Shown piece by piece: positions 16,082 through 25,509 of a stretch of DNA of 34,673 nt. A model generated the notes under the pieces. The model searched no databases. It was not told where the DNA came from and saw only the letters and a program-made list of their open reading frames with translations. The position numbers and the translations under genes were made by a program. The first letter of the stretch is position 1; each line of letters opens with the position of its first letter. The DNA is from Methanomicrobiales archaeon (GTDB lineage Archaea > Halobacteriota > Methanomicrobia > Methanomicrobiales > Methanospirillaceae). The DNA lies in NCBI GenBank assembly GCA_013415575.1, contig JAAEES010000001.1, positions 1 through 34,673 on the forward strand, written 5' to 3'.

Positions 16082-17848
16082 TTACTCCCTGAACGGATTG
16101 AATGCAGTCCCGCTCCATGTCACGTTCGCATGCCCTGAAAATTCAAGCACATTGAGCCGTACACCGTGCACGAGGACCGACATCAATCCCAGGATGAGGT
16201 TTAAGCTATGGCCGGATAAAAGAATTACGGCACCTACCACCAGTGCAACGACACCACTGCCGAATCCGGATGCGAGGTAATTAGTCGTATTTGCCACCGC
16301 CAGGGTTGCCATGCCCACGGCAAAAAGACGAATATAGGAGATAACGTCAGTGATATTACTCATAAAACTCAATGCGATCGTTCCCATCCCCTCCCCGATG
16401 CCTCTGAGGATATTCGATCGCCTGGGGTTGGTGAAAAGAATTACGAGGATAATTCCTCCAGCAACCAGCCACATCCCCAATGCGGGAAAAGGTTCTCCCA
16501 GTATCAGCGTCCTTGCGAGGAAGAAAGCCATCCAGAGAATGCAGATATAGCCGATATCAGCAAGCACGTTCAGCGATGGAAACTTCAGCAATGCCCGCCA
16601 GGAATGGGCAACCGATAGATGCAGGGCTCCTAAAAAGAAGCAGAGCGATGTCACGAACGCGGCGTCATTGAGTTGTGGAACGAGCGCGGGCAATCCCCAC
16701 TGGCCAAAAAAAGTGCCGGTCAGCAGTCCCCAGATAACGGTACTGAGCCCCAGTAGATAGAAAAGGGAGACAGCCGTCTTCATCTCCCTGTCCATCATCA
16801 TCTTTTTCTTCAGCCATATTGACAGCAGGAACGCTATTCCGATATATGCCAGTCCATACCCGGCATCACCAATGAGAATACCGAAAAATATGCTGAAAAA
16901 TACCAGGAAGACCATGCTGATATCCATCTCATGATATCCGGGTGTCAGTCCCAGGAGTCCGAGAACTGGTTTAATCAGCTCGGCCCACCGGGAGTTGCGC
17001 AGGAGTGTTGGCACATTGTCCTCAAAGGAGGGTTCAGCGATGAGTATTCCCCACCTGTTGGTTTTGGCCTCACCAATGAGGTGGTCTGCCCGATCAAACG
17101 GGATGTATCCTGTTACATAGCTGAGTGCACCATCATTGCCCATCCCGGCCAGGACCTGCTGGAATTCGATCTCTTTCTCCAATTTCCGGTTCACTTCGGA
17201 AAGACTGTCATAGTACCCTGCGGAACTGGCGATCTCGGATGCAATGATCTCCGCGTTCCGGTTATTTTCATCGAGACGTGATCTGAGCGCGGAAAGCCCC
17301 TGTTCAGGGGGAATGACCTCCTGAAAGTCGCATTCGAACTGCCGTCGTGATATTCCCACGACGTTGGCGATGTCGCCAGCAGTACCTAGTGTCCTGACTA
17401 CCACGTCATCGGGAAATTTCCCGATTTCCTTGACCGGAACCTGGTATAATTTCAGGTAAATACCCTGGTCTATCAGGGACTTTACCTGGTTTTGATCGAT
17501 ATCGCCCCATCGTTCCCATTCGGCAATCTGACCGATGATATTCCGTGCAGAGAGCTCGAGTTGTTCCTGTCTCCGTCCCATTTCAATGATACCGGTGGCA
17601 ACCGCCATCCAGTCACCGCTCATCTGTCGTTGCGGCCGGGTTTTCCGCTCTGCCATGGATACCTTGTTCAGGACATCGAGTGAAGAATTGATCAGGGCAA
17701 CCTTTTCCAGGAGTCCGGATATATCCCTGCTTTCAGGCAGATTCTGGTGTTCGACCTGCATAACACCCAGTTTTCTCAGTGCGGCTATGGTCGCTTCCGC
17801 ATCCTTTGACTGGAAGATAACGGTGGCCTTTTTCATCGGTACGATCAT
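16082..17848 (-). CDS. atpI: V-type ATPase subunit I (a-like, membrane stator), second operon
   Basis: This 588-aa protein is the stator subunit of the second rotary ATPase. It starts [12 protein letters not shown] and has a soluble helical N-terminal half followed by about seven membrane segments from around residue 310. The segment D-V-I-S-Y-I-R-L-F-A-V-G-M-A contains the conserved arginine of the ion channel. It is shorter than, and only distantly like, the 639-aa copy of the first operon. The start overlaps the atpD2 stop by 4 bp; atpK2 follows 13 bp later. The order D-I-K is that of bacterial V-type operons. Confidence 0.93.
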   Translation of the reverse strand: MIVPMKKATVIFQSKDAEATIAALRKLGVMQVEHQNLPESRDISGLLEKVALINSSLDVLNKVSMAERKTRPQRQMSGDWMAVATGIIEMGRRQEQLELSARNIIGQIAEWERWGDIDQNQVKSLIDQGIYLKLYQVPVKEIGKFPDDVVVRTLGTAGDIANVVGISRRQFECDFQEVIPPEQGLSALRSRLDENNRNAEIIASEIASSAGYYDSLSEVNRKLEKEIEFQQVLAGMGNDGALSYVTGYIPFDRADHLIGEAKTNRWGILIAEPSFEDNVPTLLRNSRWAELIKPVLGLLGLTPGYHEMDISMVFLVFFSIFFGILIGDAGYGLAYIGIAFLLSIWLKKKMMMDREMKTAVSLFYLLGLSTVIWGLLTGTFFGQWGLPALVPQLNDAAFVTSLCFFLGALHLSVAHSWRALLKFPSLNVLADIGYICILWMAFFLARTLILGEPFPALGMWLVAGGIILVILFTNPRRSNILRGIGEGMGTIALSFMSNITDVISYIRLFAVGMATLAVANTTNYLASGFGSGVVALVVGAVILLSGHSLNLILGLMSVLVHGVRLNVLEFSGHANVTWSGTAFNPFRE

Positions 17849-18456
17849 TGTGCCACCTCTTCGAGGGCGGATTCCTCGATCTTGTTCTTGGCAATTTTAC
17901 TCCGGCCGACAGCATTGGTCATCTGGTCGCCGATATAGATTTTAATGAGGCGTATTGCCTCCTTTGCCTCCGGGATTTTCACCTTCTCGAACAGGTTGAC
18001 GCGCTGGGTAGTGACCCGCAGTTCCTGGTTCAGAACAGATATTCCCTGCTGGAGAACGCGCACTTCCTCACGCAGTGAAACGAGTTCCCGAAGTGTGTCG
18101 AGTCCCGTATCCAGCCAGAGCGGCATCAGAAACAAGTCATACTCAGCCGATCCGAACACAACACGTTCGAAGACCGGGATATCAACTCCGGCAATATTCC
18201 TCCTGGTGGTGATTACCATTTCGGGCTTCAGCCACTTCCTCACCCCTGGAACTTCGGACAGGAGCCCTGACCACACCTCTGACGATCGCCTCTGATCCGA
18301 CAGCGATCGTTCCCTCTCCCGGAGAACGCCTTGCTGGTGCAGAATTTCAAGCTGGATCTGCTGCTTTTTCAGCTGCAGGGTAGGCAGAAACCTCTCGTAT
18401 TGCCGCAGTGCATCCCTCTGGGTCTTCAGTTCACCCTGCGAAAATTTAATTTTCAT
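17845..18456 (-). CDS. atpD: V-type ATPase subunit D (central stalk), second operon
   Basis: This 203-aa protein is the rotor shaft of the second ATPase. It starts [14 protein letters not shown] and has long charged helices at both ends with a short middle part. It differs clearly from the archaeal copy at 5764-6411: it lacks the N-P-T-R-M-E-L start and the poly-lysine tail and resembles spirochaete and Chlamydia D subunits more by pattern. It overlaps atpB2 by 11 bp and atpI2 by 4 bp, showing tight co-translation. Confidence 0.88.
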   Translation of the reverse strand: MKIKFSQGELKTQRDALRQYERFLPTLQLKKQQIQLEILHQQGVLRERERSLSDQRRSSEVWSGLLSEVPGVRKWLKPEMVITTRRNIAGVDIPVFERVVFGSAEYDLFLMPLWLDTGLDTLRELVSLREEVRVLQQGISVLNQELRVTTQRVNLFEKVKIPEAKEAIRLIKIYIGDQMTNAVGRSKIAKNKIEESALEEVAQ

Positions 18457-19750
18457 GGTTTTCTGGCCAGTATTGATCGATCAGGGATCTCTTGATTCCC
18501 GTTTCCTCCGGCAGGAAGCAGTCGTGCAGAATCTCCCAGCCGAGGTCGAGCGCTTTCTCGAGGGGGATATTTACTTTCAGGGACATCATTTTTTCCTCGA
18601 AGAGTTTTCCGTATTTGAGGAGTTTCAAATCCCAGGCACTCATCTGGAATCCCATCGACTGTTTTTCCTGCGTTTCGCGATAATCGGCAAAGAGTTGGAT
18701 CATGGAATCCATAATCGTCCGGTGGTCATCCCTGGTTTTCCCGTTCACGAGCTGCTTTAAGCGGCTCAACGAACCGAATGGTTCGATAACACCATTTTTG
18801 AGGTAAAATTGTCCCTCCGTGATGTATCCGGTATTGTCCGGAATCGGATGGGTAACATCGTCTCCCGGCATGGTGGTCACCGCAAGGATGGTGATCGAGC
18901 CTGCGGTCTCGAAATCAACCGCTTTTTCATACCGGGCTGCAAGGAGACTGTAGAGGTCCCCGGGATATCCGCGGTTCGAAGGTATCTGCTGCATCGTAAT
19001 GGCGATCTCTTTTAATGCATCGCAGAAATTGCTCATATCTGTCAGCAATACAAGAACCCGTTTTCCATCGAGGGCGAAATGTTCTGCCACTGCAAGGCTG
19101 ATATCAGGAACCAGCAGACACTCGACAACCGGATCGGCTGCCGTATGCATGAATATGATCGAATGGGAGAGTGCGCCGTGCTCCTCGAGAGTATCCCTGA
19201 AGAAGAGATAATCATCGTATTTTAAGCCCATCCCTCCCAGGATGATGATGTCAACCTCTGCCTGTGTCCCGATCCTGGCGAGAAGTTCGTTGTATGGCTC
19301 TCCGGAGATTGAAAATATCGGGAGTTTCTGGGATTCGACGAGTGAATTGAACACGTCGATCATGGGTATGCCGGTCCGGATCATTTTGCTGGGAATTATC
19401 CGCTTCACCGGGTTGACAGGCGGCCCCCCGATATCAGTCAGGTTTTCAGAAAGATCAGGCCCGTTGTCGAGAGGACGGCCGCTTCCGTTAAAGACCCTGC
19501 CGAGAAGCAAATCACCGGTAGCAATCCGCATCGGGTGCCCGAGAAACCGCACCCTGTCTCCCGTGGAAATGCCCCTGCTGCCTGCGAAGACCTGTAAGAA
19601 TACCTGGTTCCCGTCAAGGCGGATCACCTGGGCGAGAGATGTTCCCCGGCGGGTTGTGACTTCTGCAAGCTCCGTATTACCGACGTTTTCAGCCCCGACG
19701 GTAATGACATCGCCGACAATCTGGTTTATGCTCGTATAGACTTTATACAT
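18446..19750 (-). CDS. atpB: V-type ATPase subunit B, second operon
   Basis: This 434-aa protein is the non-catalytic nucleotide-binding subunit. Marks of the family are [13 protein letters not shown] in place of a P-loop, and [12 protein letters not shown]. It is about 30 residues shorter than the archaeal copy at 6413-7816, as is usual for the bacterial V-type branch. The ATG at 19750 is preferred: it has AAGGATGG upstream and the sequence M-Y-K-V-Y-T-S-I fits the family, whereas the extension to 19819 lies within atpA2. It overlaps the atpA2 stop by 8 bp. Confidence 0.94.
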   Translation of the reverse strand: MYKVYTSINQIVGDVITVGAENVGNTELAEVTTRRGTSLAQVIRLDGNQVFLQVFAGSRGISTGDRVRFLGHPMRIATGDLLLGRVFNGSGRPLDNGPDLSENLTDIGGPPVNPVKRIIPSKMIRTGIPMIDVFNSLVESQKLPIFSISGEPYNELLARIGTQAEVDIIILGGMGLKYDDYLFFRDTLEEHGALSHSIIFMHTAADPVVECLLVPDISLAVAEHFALDGKRVLVLLTDMSNFCDALKEIAITMQQIPSNRGYPGDLYSLLAARYEKAVDFETAGSITILAVTTMPGDDVTHPIPDNTGYITEGQFYLKNGVIEPFGSLSRLKQLVNGKTRDDHRTIMDSMIQLFADYRETQEKQSMGFQMSAWDLKLLKYGKLFEEKMMSLKVNIPLEKALDLGWEILHDCFLPEETGIKRSLIDQYWPENHEN

Positions 19751-21488
19751 GGCCGCCATCCTTCGATCGCACGAGGAGAAATGCCCGGATCTCTCTCTCG
19801 GTCTTTGTAAATTCATCACTCTGCCAGGGCGTCGAGTTCCAGCCCCGGAAGAGCTGTCTCAGCTGCTGGAAAAAACGGAGCGCTTCATCTTTGTTTCCAA
19901 AAACGAATTCCGTTTCAATAATACGGTGAATAAAATCAAAAATGTAGATCTGCCGTTCCCGGGAAGTTGCTTCATCTACCGGATCAAAGGCATTCTGCTG
20001 CAGGTAGACAAAATCGAAAAATTCAGCTTTGAGAAAATTCACATAATCATGGAGCGAGGTTCCTTCTTCACCGACGACTTTCATCATCTGGGCAATATCA
20101 TTGCCTTTCCGCAGGATTCCCTGCCCTCTCTCCTTCTGTTCCTCATCGATGAAGCTCCTGTATTTGCTCCAGCTGATGAGCGGGTCAATGGCGGGATACC
20201 GTCGGGCATCGGAACGACTGCGGGAAAGGCCGTGGAAGGCACCAACGACTTTCAGTGTTGCCTGGGTCACCGGCTCCTCAAAATTACCTCCTGCAGGGCT
20301 GACGGCCCCGCCGATAGTAACCGACCCCGTTGAACCATCATGGAGACGAACCATCCCCGCCCGTTCATAGAATGAGGCGATTCGCGACTCCAGGTATGCA
20401 GGGAACGCCTCCTCTCCGGGAATTTCCTCCAGCCTTCCGGACATTTCACGCATGGCCTGGGCCCAGCGGGAGGTTGAATCCGCGAGAAGAAGCACATTGA
20501 GTCCCATCTGGCGATAGTATTCCGCAATAGTGACTGCCGTATAAACGCTTGATTCCCTCGCTGCTACGGGCATCGAACTGGTATTACAGATAATGACCGT
20601 GCGATCACTCAGCGGCCGGTTGGTTCTCGGGTCGGTGATGGCAGGGAACGTTCGTAACGTTTCAACAATCTCGCCCGCCCGCTCGCCGCAGGCAGCGATG
20701 ATAACGATATCGACATCGGCATGGCGGCTGATCAACTGCTGTAAAACGGTTTTTCCCGCTCCGAAAGGACCCGGGATACAGTACGTTCCTCCCAGGGCAA
20801 CGGGAAAGAGCGAATCTATCAGACGCATTTTGGTAACCAGGGGTTCACCCGGCTTAAGCCGCTCGGCATAGGCCTGAATCGGGATCTTCACGGGCCAGGT
20901 CTGACTTAAAAATACAGGATGAATTTTTCCGTCCTGATCTTTTACCTGGGCGACGGGCTGGCGTATCGTGAACCTGCCGGCATTTTCAATTGATACAAGA
21001 TTGTAATTTCCTGTCAGGGTGAACGGGACCAGGCAGTAGTGGCGGAATATTTTCTCTTCCACAAATCCGATTTTATCTCCCGCCTTCACCCTTTCTCCGG
21101 GTTTTTTCAACGGAGTGAATTCCCACGTTTTCGATTCCGGAAGTCCTGTAACATAAACCCCTCTCTGCAGGAAAAAACCGCATTGCTCGGCGATCTCCGG
21201 CAGGGGATTCTGGAGACCGTCGTAGATCTGGCCAAGCATTCCCGGGCCGAGCTCGATCGACAGGAGTTCGCCGGTAAATTCAACGTCCTCTCCGATTTTT
21301 AAGCCGGTGGTCGCCTCATAGACCTGCATCTCGGCAAGATTGCCACGGACACGGATGATTTCGGATTTCAGACGCTCATCCCCGTGCCGGATATATGCTA
21401 CTTCGTTCTGCATGACGGGAGTATCAAAAGATACGGTAACCATGTTGCCGTTGATTTTCATGATTCTCCCCTGTGACAGCGCAGTCAT
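19743..21488 (-). CDS. atpA: V-type ATPase subunit A (catalytic), second operon
   Basis: This 581-aa protein is the catalytic subunit of the second ATPase. The Walker A loop is G240-P-F-G-A-G-K-T247, followed by [11 protein letters not shown] with the catalytic glutamate region. The A/V-type insertion lies at about residues 115-195. Compared with the archaeal copy, it has a different N-terminal barrel and P-loop and reads like subunit A of spirochaetes and Bacteroidetes. It starts directly after the DUF2764 gene stop without overlap and overlaps atpB2 by 8 bp. Confidence 0.95.
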   Translation of the reverse strand: MTALSQGRIMKINGNMVTVSFDTPVMQNEVAYIRHGDERLKSEIIRVRGNLAEMQVYEATTGLKIGEDVEFTGELLSIELGPGMLGQIYDGLQNPLPEIAEQCGFFLQRGVYVTGLPESKTWEFTPLKKPGERVKAGDKIGFVEEKIFRHYCLVPFTLTGNYNLVSIENAGRFTIRQPVAQVKDQDGKIHPVFLSQTWPVKIPIQAYAERLKPGEPLVTKMRLIDSLFPVALGGTYCIPGPFGAGKTVLQQLISRHADVDIVIIAACGERAGEIVETLRTFPAITDPRTNRPLSDRTVIICNTSSMPVAARESSVYTAVTIAEYYRQMGLNVLLLADSTSRWAQAMREMSGRLEEIPGEEAFPAYLESRIASFYERAGMVRLHDGSTGSVTIGGAVSPAGGNFEEPVTQATLKVVGAFHGLSRSRSDARRYPAIDPLISWSKYRSFIDEEQKERGQGILRKGNDIAQMMKVVGEEGTSLHDYVNFLKAEFFDFVYLQQNAFDPVDEATSRERQIYIFDFIHRIIETEFVFGNKDEALRFFQQLRQLFRGWNSTPWQSDEFTKTEREIRAFLLVRSKDGGHV

Positions 21489-22028
21489 TCACTCCACCCC
21501 GGGTGCCAGCGCCTCCCGGAGCAGGAGGGCTGCATCTGCACTTCGTATTCTCTCCCAGCGGTGGAGTATCTGCAACTTGTAAGCATAGGTAATCAGGGCG
21601 TCCAGATCGAAATAGTGGGCTTTGGCGAGTTCATCCAGGGTCTTCCAGCGGGTCTCGTCGAGCACCCTCTCACCTTCAAGCAATGAAGGGCTCATCGTTG
21701 CCGCAATAACGACGGGGGCGGGGGAAGGTCCGGGATACGTGTCCGGGCGGAGATAGCGTCCAGCCTCGATGTGCCGCCGGCCAGCCCGCACCTTTACCAG
21801 CTCGTTCCTCAACGTGGTATCGAACCGGATCCACTCCTCAATGAAGTGATGCCGTCTGCCTTGTTCCGAGTAGTGTTCGGGTTGTGGCAGGGTTCTCAAG
21901 ATCTGATAATCTTTTTCCGGGATGAACCGGTGGCATGCTTCAAGGAACTGCTCGAAGGAAAATGGCGGTTTCATTCCGAATTGCAGCGTTGGCAGGCTCG
22001 AGAGCAGGTAAGGGTAAAAATCCGCCAT
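21489..22028 (-). CDS. DUF2764-type subunit of bacterial V-type ATPase operons
   Basis: This 179-aa soluble protein starts M-A-D-F-Y-P-Y-L-L-S-S-L-P-T-L and continues with G-M-K-P-P-F-S-F-E-Q-F-L, the usual beginning of DUF2764 proteins. That family occurs in spirochaete, Chlamydia and Bacteroidetes V-type ATPase operons, between atpE and atpA, exactly as here. No catalytic motif is visible and it is helical and charged. As the operon has no subunit C gene, the protein may fill that stalk-adaptor role; this is inference from position. It lies 6 bp after atpE2 and abuts atpA2. Confidence 0.85.
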   Translation of the reverse strand: MADFYPYLLSSLPTLQFGMKPPFSFEQFLEACHRFIPEKDYQILRTLPQPEHYSEQGRRHHFIEEWIRFDTTLRNELVKVRAGRRHIEAGRYLRPDTYPGPSPAPVVIAATMSPSLLEGERVLDETRWKTLDELAKAHYFDLDALITYAYKLQILHRWERIRSADAALLLREALAPGVE

Positions 22029-22034
22029 CTTCGT

Positions 22035-22646
22035 TCAGTCCTCCACTTCCCCCTGAAGTATCTTTTTCAACTTCGGTTTGAGGCAGGAAACGATATATTC
22101 TGCGAGTGCACGGTCGGAAAAATCATAGGAGGATCTTCCACCGTCAAAACTGATGGTAAACCCGCCCTGGATATCTCCTCTTTGCCGTAAGGAAATATCT
22201 CTCTCTGTTTCCTTCCGGAGTCTGTTCAGGTAATGCTTTTCCAGAAGTTCCAGATCGTTACCATTGACCATGACGATAACTTCGGTCCGCTCCGCGGTGG
22301 AATAATTTCTGATCAGTTCCGTGAGGAGTCCGGAGATTACTTCCGGGGTGAGCGCCTGCCGGGTGTCTGCAACTACGATTCGTTTGAGCATGGCGTTGAT
22401 CTCTTCTCGTAAGGTGAGAAGGAGATCTCTTCCTGCCTGGGCGAGCAGCGCCCTTTCTCTCTCATCCTCGCGGCGGATCCTCTCATGGGCGGCGGAGATC
22501 ATCTCTTCAACCTCGATCTTTGCCTGGTTGAGAATCGCATCGGCTTTCTGCTGTGCTGCAGATTCAATGAGTCGGGCCTTTTCCTCCGCAGCCCTGATGC
22601 CTTCCTGGTTTATTTTCTCAATGAGGTCGCTGATATCTTCCGGCAT
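22035..22646 (-). CDS. atpE: V-type ATPase subunit E (peripheral stalk), second operon
   Basis: This 203-aa protein begins with a long charged helix (about residues 1-100, rich in A, E, K, R) and ends in a globular part with R-G-D-I-Q-G-G-F-T-I-S-F, the expected E-subunit C-terminal segment. It is the first gene of the second ATPase operon. There is no H gene, so E may form the peripheral stalk with another partner. A GGGAGATGAG stretch upstream of the ATG could serve as ribosome binding site. The divergent liv operon begins about 310 bp away. Confidence 0.88.
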   Translation of the reverse strand: MPEDISDLIEKINQEGIRAAEEKARLIESAAQQKADAILNQAKIEVEEMISAAHERIRREDERERALLAQAGRDLLLTLREEINAMLKRIVVADTRQALTPEVISGLLTELIRNYSTAERTEVIVMVNGNDLELLEKHYLNRLRKETERDISLRQRGDIQGGFTISFDGGRSSYDFSDRALAEYIVSCLKPKLKKILQGEVED

Positions 22647-22898
22647 TGAAGAGACTCATCTCCCTCGGGTTTTCATCAAGAACGTTATCATCCCTATCCC
22701 ATTCCAAACACCGACATTGAAAGTCCGATCGATCCCGGACTACAGTGCTTCCGTGAATCCAGTTCATGCTGAATCACGGGCACCAGAGAACCCGGCAATC
22801 TCCATGCATCACATCAGGATATTACTCATCATATACATTCCTCTCTTGCATAAGAGCCGGGCGTCCGACCCCTTCTCCTCATCGGCATCGAAAGATAC

Positions 22899-22908
22899 CT
22901 TTATTTTG
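22899..22908 (+). promoter_or_regulatory. putative TATA box of livGF
   Basis: CTTTATTTTG lies 58 bp before the livG ATG. Nearly the same string, CTTTATTTT, precedes livK on the other strand (27798-27790), so the two liv promoters resemble each other. Confidence 0.45.
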
Positions 22909-22913
22909 TTATT

Positions 22914-22928
22914 TGCTAACATATAGCA
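22914..22928. promoter_or_regulatory. palindrome TGCTA-N5-TAGCA at the livG promoter
   Basis: The sequence TGCTAACATATAGCA is an inverted repeat with 5-bp arms, placed between the TATA-like element and the expected start of transcription. The same arms and spacing occur before livK (27755-27769). A shared operator for both liv operons is the simplest reading; binding there would block initiation. Confidence 0.5.
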
Positions 22929-22956
22929 TGATAAATGGTAGCAAGGAGGGGTGTTC

Positions 22957-23682
22957 ATGCTAGAACTTGACGCGGTGACAAAAAAATTCGGCGGGCTGGT
23001 TGCGGTCAACGCAGTGGACCTCCATGTCGGCGAGGGAGAGATCCTGGGGCTTGTCGGGCCGAACGGTGCGGGGAAGACCACGCTCCTGAATCTGATATCC
23101 GGTATTTACCGCCCGGACGGTGGAAGGATCCGCTACCGCGGTGAGGAGATATCCCACCTTTCCATGGATCGTGTCTGCCGGAAAGGTATTGCAAAGACAT
23201 TCCAGCACACGCATTCCTTCCCCGGTCTTACCGCCCGTGAAAGCGTCATGATCGGATCCCTCTTTGGCAAAAGCCACCATCCTACAATGGATGAAGCCTC
23301 GCGGGAGGCTGCGGAACTCCTCGATCGGGTCGGGTTTCCCCGGGAACGGATTGATATGCCCCTCTCAAACCTGAACGTAATTGAACTCCGGAGAACCCAG
23401 CTTGCCCGGGCCCTTGCCTCACGCCCGAAAATCCTCCTCCTCGATGAAATGATGACCGGTCTCAACCCAAGCGAGAGCGGAGAGGCAGTTGCGCTCATCA
23501 AATCTCTCCGCGACGATGGTCTCACTGTCGTCGTGATCGAGCATGTCATGCGGGTTATTCTCGGGGTATCCGATCGCCTGGTGGTTCTCGACAGGGGAGA
23601 GAAAATTGCAGAGGGAGTCCCTGACCGGGTTGTGCGGGACAAGCGGGTAATAGATTCGTATCTTGGCGAACGATATGCATGA
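22957..23682 (+). CDS. livG: branched-chain-amino-acid-type ABC transporter ATPase LivG
   Basis: This 241-aa protein is one of two ATP-hydrolysing subunits of a LIV-type importer. Walker A is G34-P-N-G-A-G-K-T41 and Walker B ends L-L-L-D163-E164. The signature loop is unusual: L-S-N-L-N-V-I-E-L-R-R-T (about 136-147) rather than L-S-x-G-Q, although the following L-A-R-A-L-A is normal. Related variants occur in some LivG-like proteins. I start at ATG 22957, six bases after AAGGAGGG; a GTG two codons earlier abuts the ribosome binding site. It overlaps livF as ATGA. Confidence 0.92.
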   Translation: MLELDAVTKKFGGLVAVNAVDLHVGEGEILGLVGPNGAGKTTLLNLISGIYRPDGGRIRYRGEEISHLSMDRVCRKGIAKTFQHTHSFPGLTARESVMIGSLFGKSHHPTMDEASREAAELLDRVGFPRERIDMPLSNLNVIELRRTQLARALASRPKILLLDEMMTGLNPSESGEAVALIKSLRDDGLTVVVIEHVMRVILGVSDRLVVLDRGEKIAEGVPDRVVRDKRVIDSYLGERYA

Positions 23683-24395
23683 ACGTTCCTGTGTCACCCC
23701 TCCTGGAGGTTCGTAACCTCTCAGTCTTTTATTCCGGTCTCCAGGTGCTCTGGGATGTCTCCCTCTCGGTTGATAGCGGGGAGATTGTTACCATCCTCGG
23801 CGCAAACGGCGCCGGTAAAACCACGCTCGTCCAAAGCATCTTCGGGCTGGTCGGGGAACGGCATGGGCAGGTCTTCTTCGGGGACACCGATATCACCGGC
23901 CTTCCTGCTTATGATGTGGTGACCAGGGGGCTCTCCCTGGTCCCGGAAAAGCGGGAACTTTTCCCCAAGATGACGGTCATCGAGAACCTTGAACTCGGCG
24001 GCTTTCCCCGGCCGGAGAAGGCAGCCGGTTACAATGAGATGTTTGCGCTCTTCCCTATCCTTGAGGAGCGGAAAGACCAACTTGCCGGGACGCTCTCGGG
24101 AGGTGAGCAGCAGATGCTTGCCATCGCCCGTGCACTCATGGCCCGGCCTTCCATGCTCGTCCTGGATGAGCCGTCACTCGGCCTCTCACCGCTGCTGGTG
24201 TCGACAGTCCTTGATGCGGTTGGAACGCTCAACCAATCAGGTCTCTCCATTCTGCTGGTCGAGCAGAATGTCCAGCACGCCCTGGAGATCTCACACCGGG
24301 GCTACATCCTTGAGAACGGAAGGATCATCAGGGAAGGCTCTTCTGAAGAACTGCTCCACGATGACCAGATCCGGGCAGCATACCTGGGTATCTGA
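23679..24395 (+). CDS. livF: branched-chain-amino-acid-type ABC transporter ATPase LivF
   Basis: This 238-aa protein is the second ATPase subunit of the LIV-type importer. It has Walker A (G-A-N-G-A-G-K-T-T), a canonical signature L-S-G-G-E-Q-Q-M-L-A-I-A-R-A-L and Walker B with M-L-V-L-D-E-P-S. It is therefore the ATPase with the intact signature of the pair. The ATG at 23679 overlaps the livG stop by 4 bp. The permease and binding-protein genes are encoded on the opposite strand, converging on the 3' end of this gene. Confidence 0.94.
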   Translation: MNVPVSPLLEVRNLSVFYSGLQVLWDVSLSVDSGEIVTILGANGAGKTTLVQSIFGLVGERHGQVFFGDTDITGLPAYDVVTRGLSLVPEKRELFPKMTVIENLELGGFPRPEKAAGYNEMFALFPILEERKDQLAGTLSGGEQQMLAIARALMARPSMLVLDEPSLGLSPLLVSTVLDAVGTLNQSGLSILLVEQNVQHALEISHRGYILENGRIIREGSSEELLHDDQIRAAYLGI

Positions 24396-24519
24396 ATCGC
24401 CCTGCCAGTCTGTGCCCGGGCATGTTCTTCACCTCGTTTCTCTCTCGAGTATCTGGCTAAGAAGACCGGTTCATTTTATGAGGTCGATTAAAAAAGGAGG
24501 TGCCGGGATGTCGGGGAGA

Positions 24520-25509
24520 TCAGGATGTCTTCTGCCTCCCCTCGAAATACTTCCTGACCCGGTCCGGCAGGGAGATGAGCCCTTTTGGCAGGAAGATGAT
24601 GATCAGGACCAGCAGCAGGCCTATGATGATGAAGCGTGCGTAGGTAATTCCGAGACTCTGGAGACCGTCCCACAGGACGGTGATAACGATGGTCCCTACG
24701 ATAGGGCCGGCAAGTGTCCCGAGCCCGCCGGAAATGGAATAGATGATCGGCCAGAATGAGATATCGACACTGAAGATCTCGGGAGTGATGTATCCCATGT
24801 GGTGGATCTCGAGCGCCCCGGCAATCCCGGAAAAGTACGCACTGACCACAAAGGCAAAGAGGCGGTACCTGACCGGGTCGATGCCTGCGGCCCGTGCCTC
24901 CATCTCGTTCTCCCGTATGGCGGCGAAGGCCAGCCCAACCCGTGATCTAAGAATCAGCCAGAAGAACAGGATAATAAGTGCAGCAATGAGGACGATGGAA
25001 TAGTACTCGACGAGCAGGTAGTTTGGGACAGTAGAACTGATCAGCCGTGGCGCGGCAATCCCGTCCCACCCGCCGGTTACAGTGGCAAACTGGCTCACCA
25101 TCAGGGTCTGGATGATTATGGCGAATCCGAAGGTCACCATGGCCAGGAACCACTCCTTCAGGCGTACACAGATCACTCCAATGAAAAGGCCAACGAGGGC
25201 CGCGGCTCCGCCACCGACGAGCATGGTTAAATACGGGGAGATGCCGCTTGCCGAGGCCACCATGGCGGAGATATATCCCCCAAGTCCGAAGAAGGCTGCA
25301 TGCCCGAGCGACCCCTGTCCGGTGTAGGTGAGGAAATTCCAGGATGAAGCATAGATGATGAAGATGACCATCAGGATAAGGAGGGTCAGAATATAGAGGT
25401 TCAGCCCGAAGATGAGGGGCAGAATAATGGCCATGATTAAGAGAAAAATGATTCCATAGAGCCTGGTCTTTTTAGACTCAATGCCCAGGGTTTTATTCAT
25501 ATCAATCAT
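24520..25509 (-). CDS. livM: LIV-type ABC transporter permease LivM
   Basis: This 329-aa membrane protein has about nine to ten hydrophobic segments. The family signature N-F-L-T-Y-T-G-Q-G-S-L-G-H-A-A-F-F-G-L-G lies near residue 60-80, and the ATPase-contact segment E-N-E-M-E-A-R-A-A-G-I-D lies near residue 205. The start at 25509 overlaps the livH stop as ATGA; the in-frame extension to 25590 lies within livH and is not family-like. It forms the membrane channel with LivH. A T-rich stretch after the stop (about 24485-24497 on this strand) may end transcription. Confidence 0.93.
   Translation of the reverse strand: MIDMNKTLGIESKKTRLYGIIFLLIMAIILPLIFGLNLYILTLLILMVIFIIYASSWNFLTYTGQGSLGHAAFFGLGGYISAMVASASGISPYLTMLVGGGAAALVGLFIGVICVRLKEWFLAMVTFGFAIIIQTLMVSQFATVTGGWDGIAAPRLISSTVPNYLLVEYYSIVLIAALIILFFWLILRSRVGLAFAAIRENEMEARAAGIDPVRYRLFAFVVSAYFSGIAGALEIHHMGYITPEIFSVDISFWPIIYSISGGLGTLAGPIVGTIVITVLWDGLQSLGITYARFIIIGLLLVLIIIFLPKGLISLPDRVRKYFEGRQKTS

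Larger units (their letters stand above)
22647..22956. promoter_or_regulatory. divergent promoter region between the V-type ATPase and liv operons
   Basis: No gene is seen in this 310-bp gap. For the minus-strand ATPase operon a TATA-like GAATGTATAT (22840-22831) predicts a start near 22808 and a leader of about 160 nt. Just upstream of it is the perfect inverted repeat CTCTTGCATAAGAG (22843-22856), at the place expected for BRE or an activator. Within the leader is an imperfect hairpin with arms CCGTGA/TCACGG (22751-22779). The plus-strand liv promoter and palindrome are listed separately. Confidence 0.4.

Noticed and set aside
19749-20333. 194-codon open frame on the plus strand
   Set aside because: It is antisense to the C-terminal part of the catalytic subunit of the second ATPase and has no family features or ribosome binding site.
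22321-22926. 201-codon open frame on the plus strand reaching into the intergenic region
   Set aside because: It is mostly antisense to atpE2, serine-rich, and runs through the promoter region.
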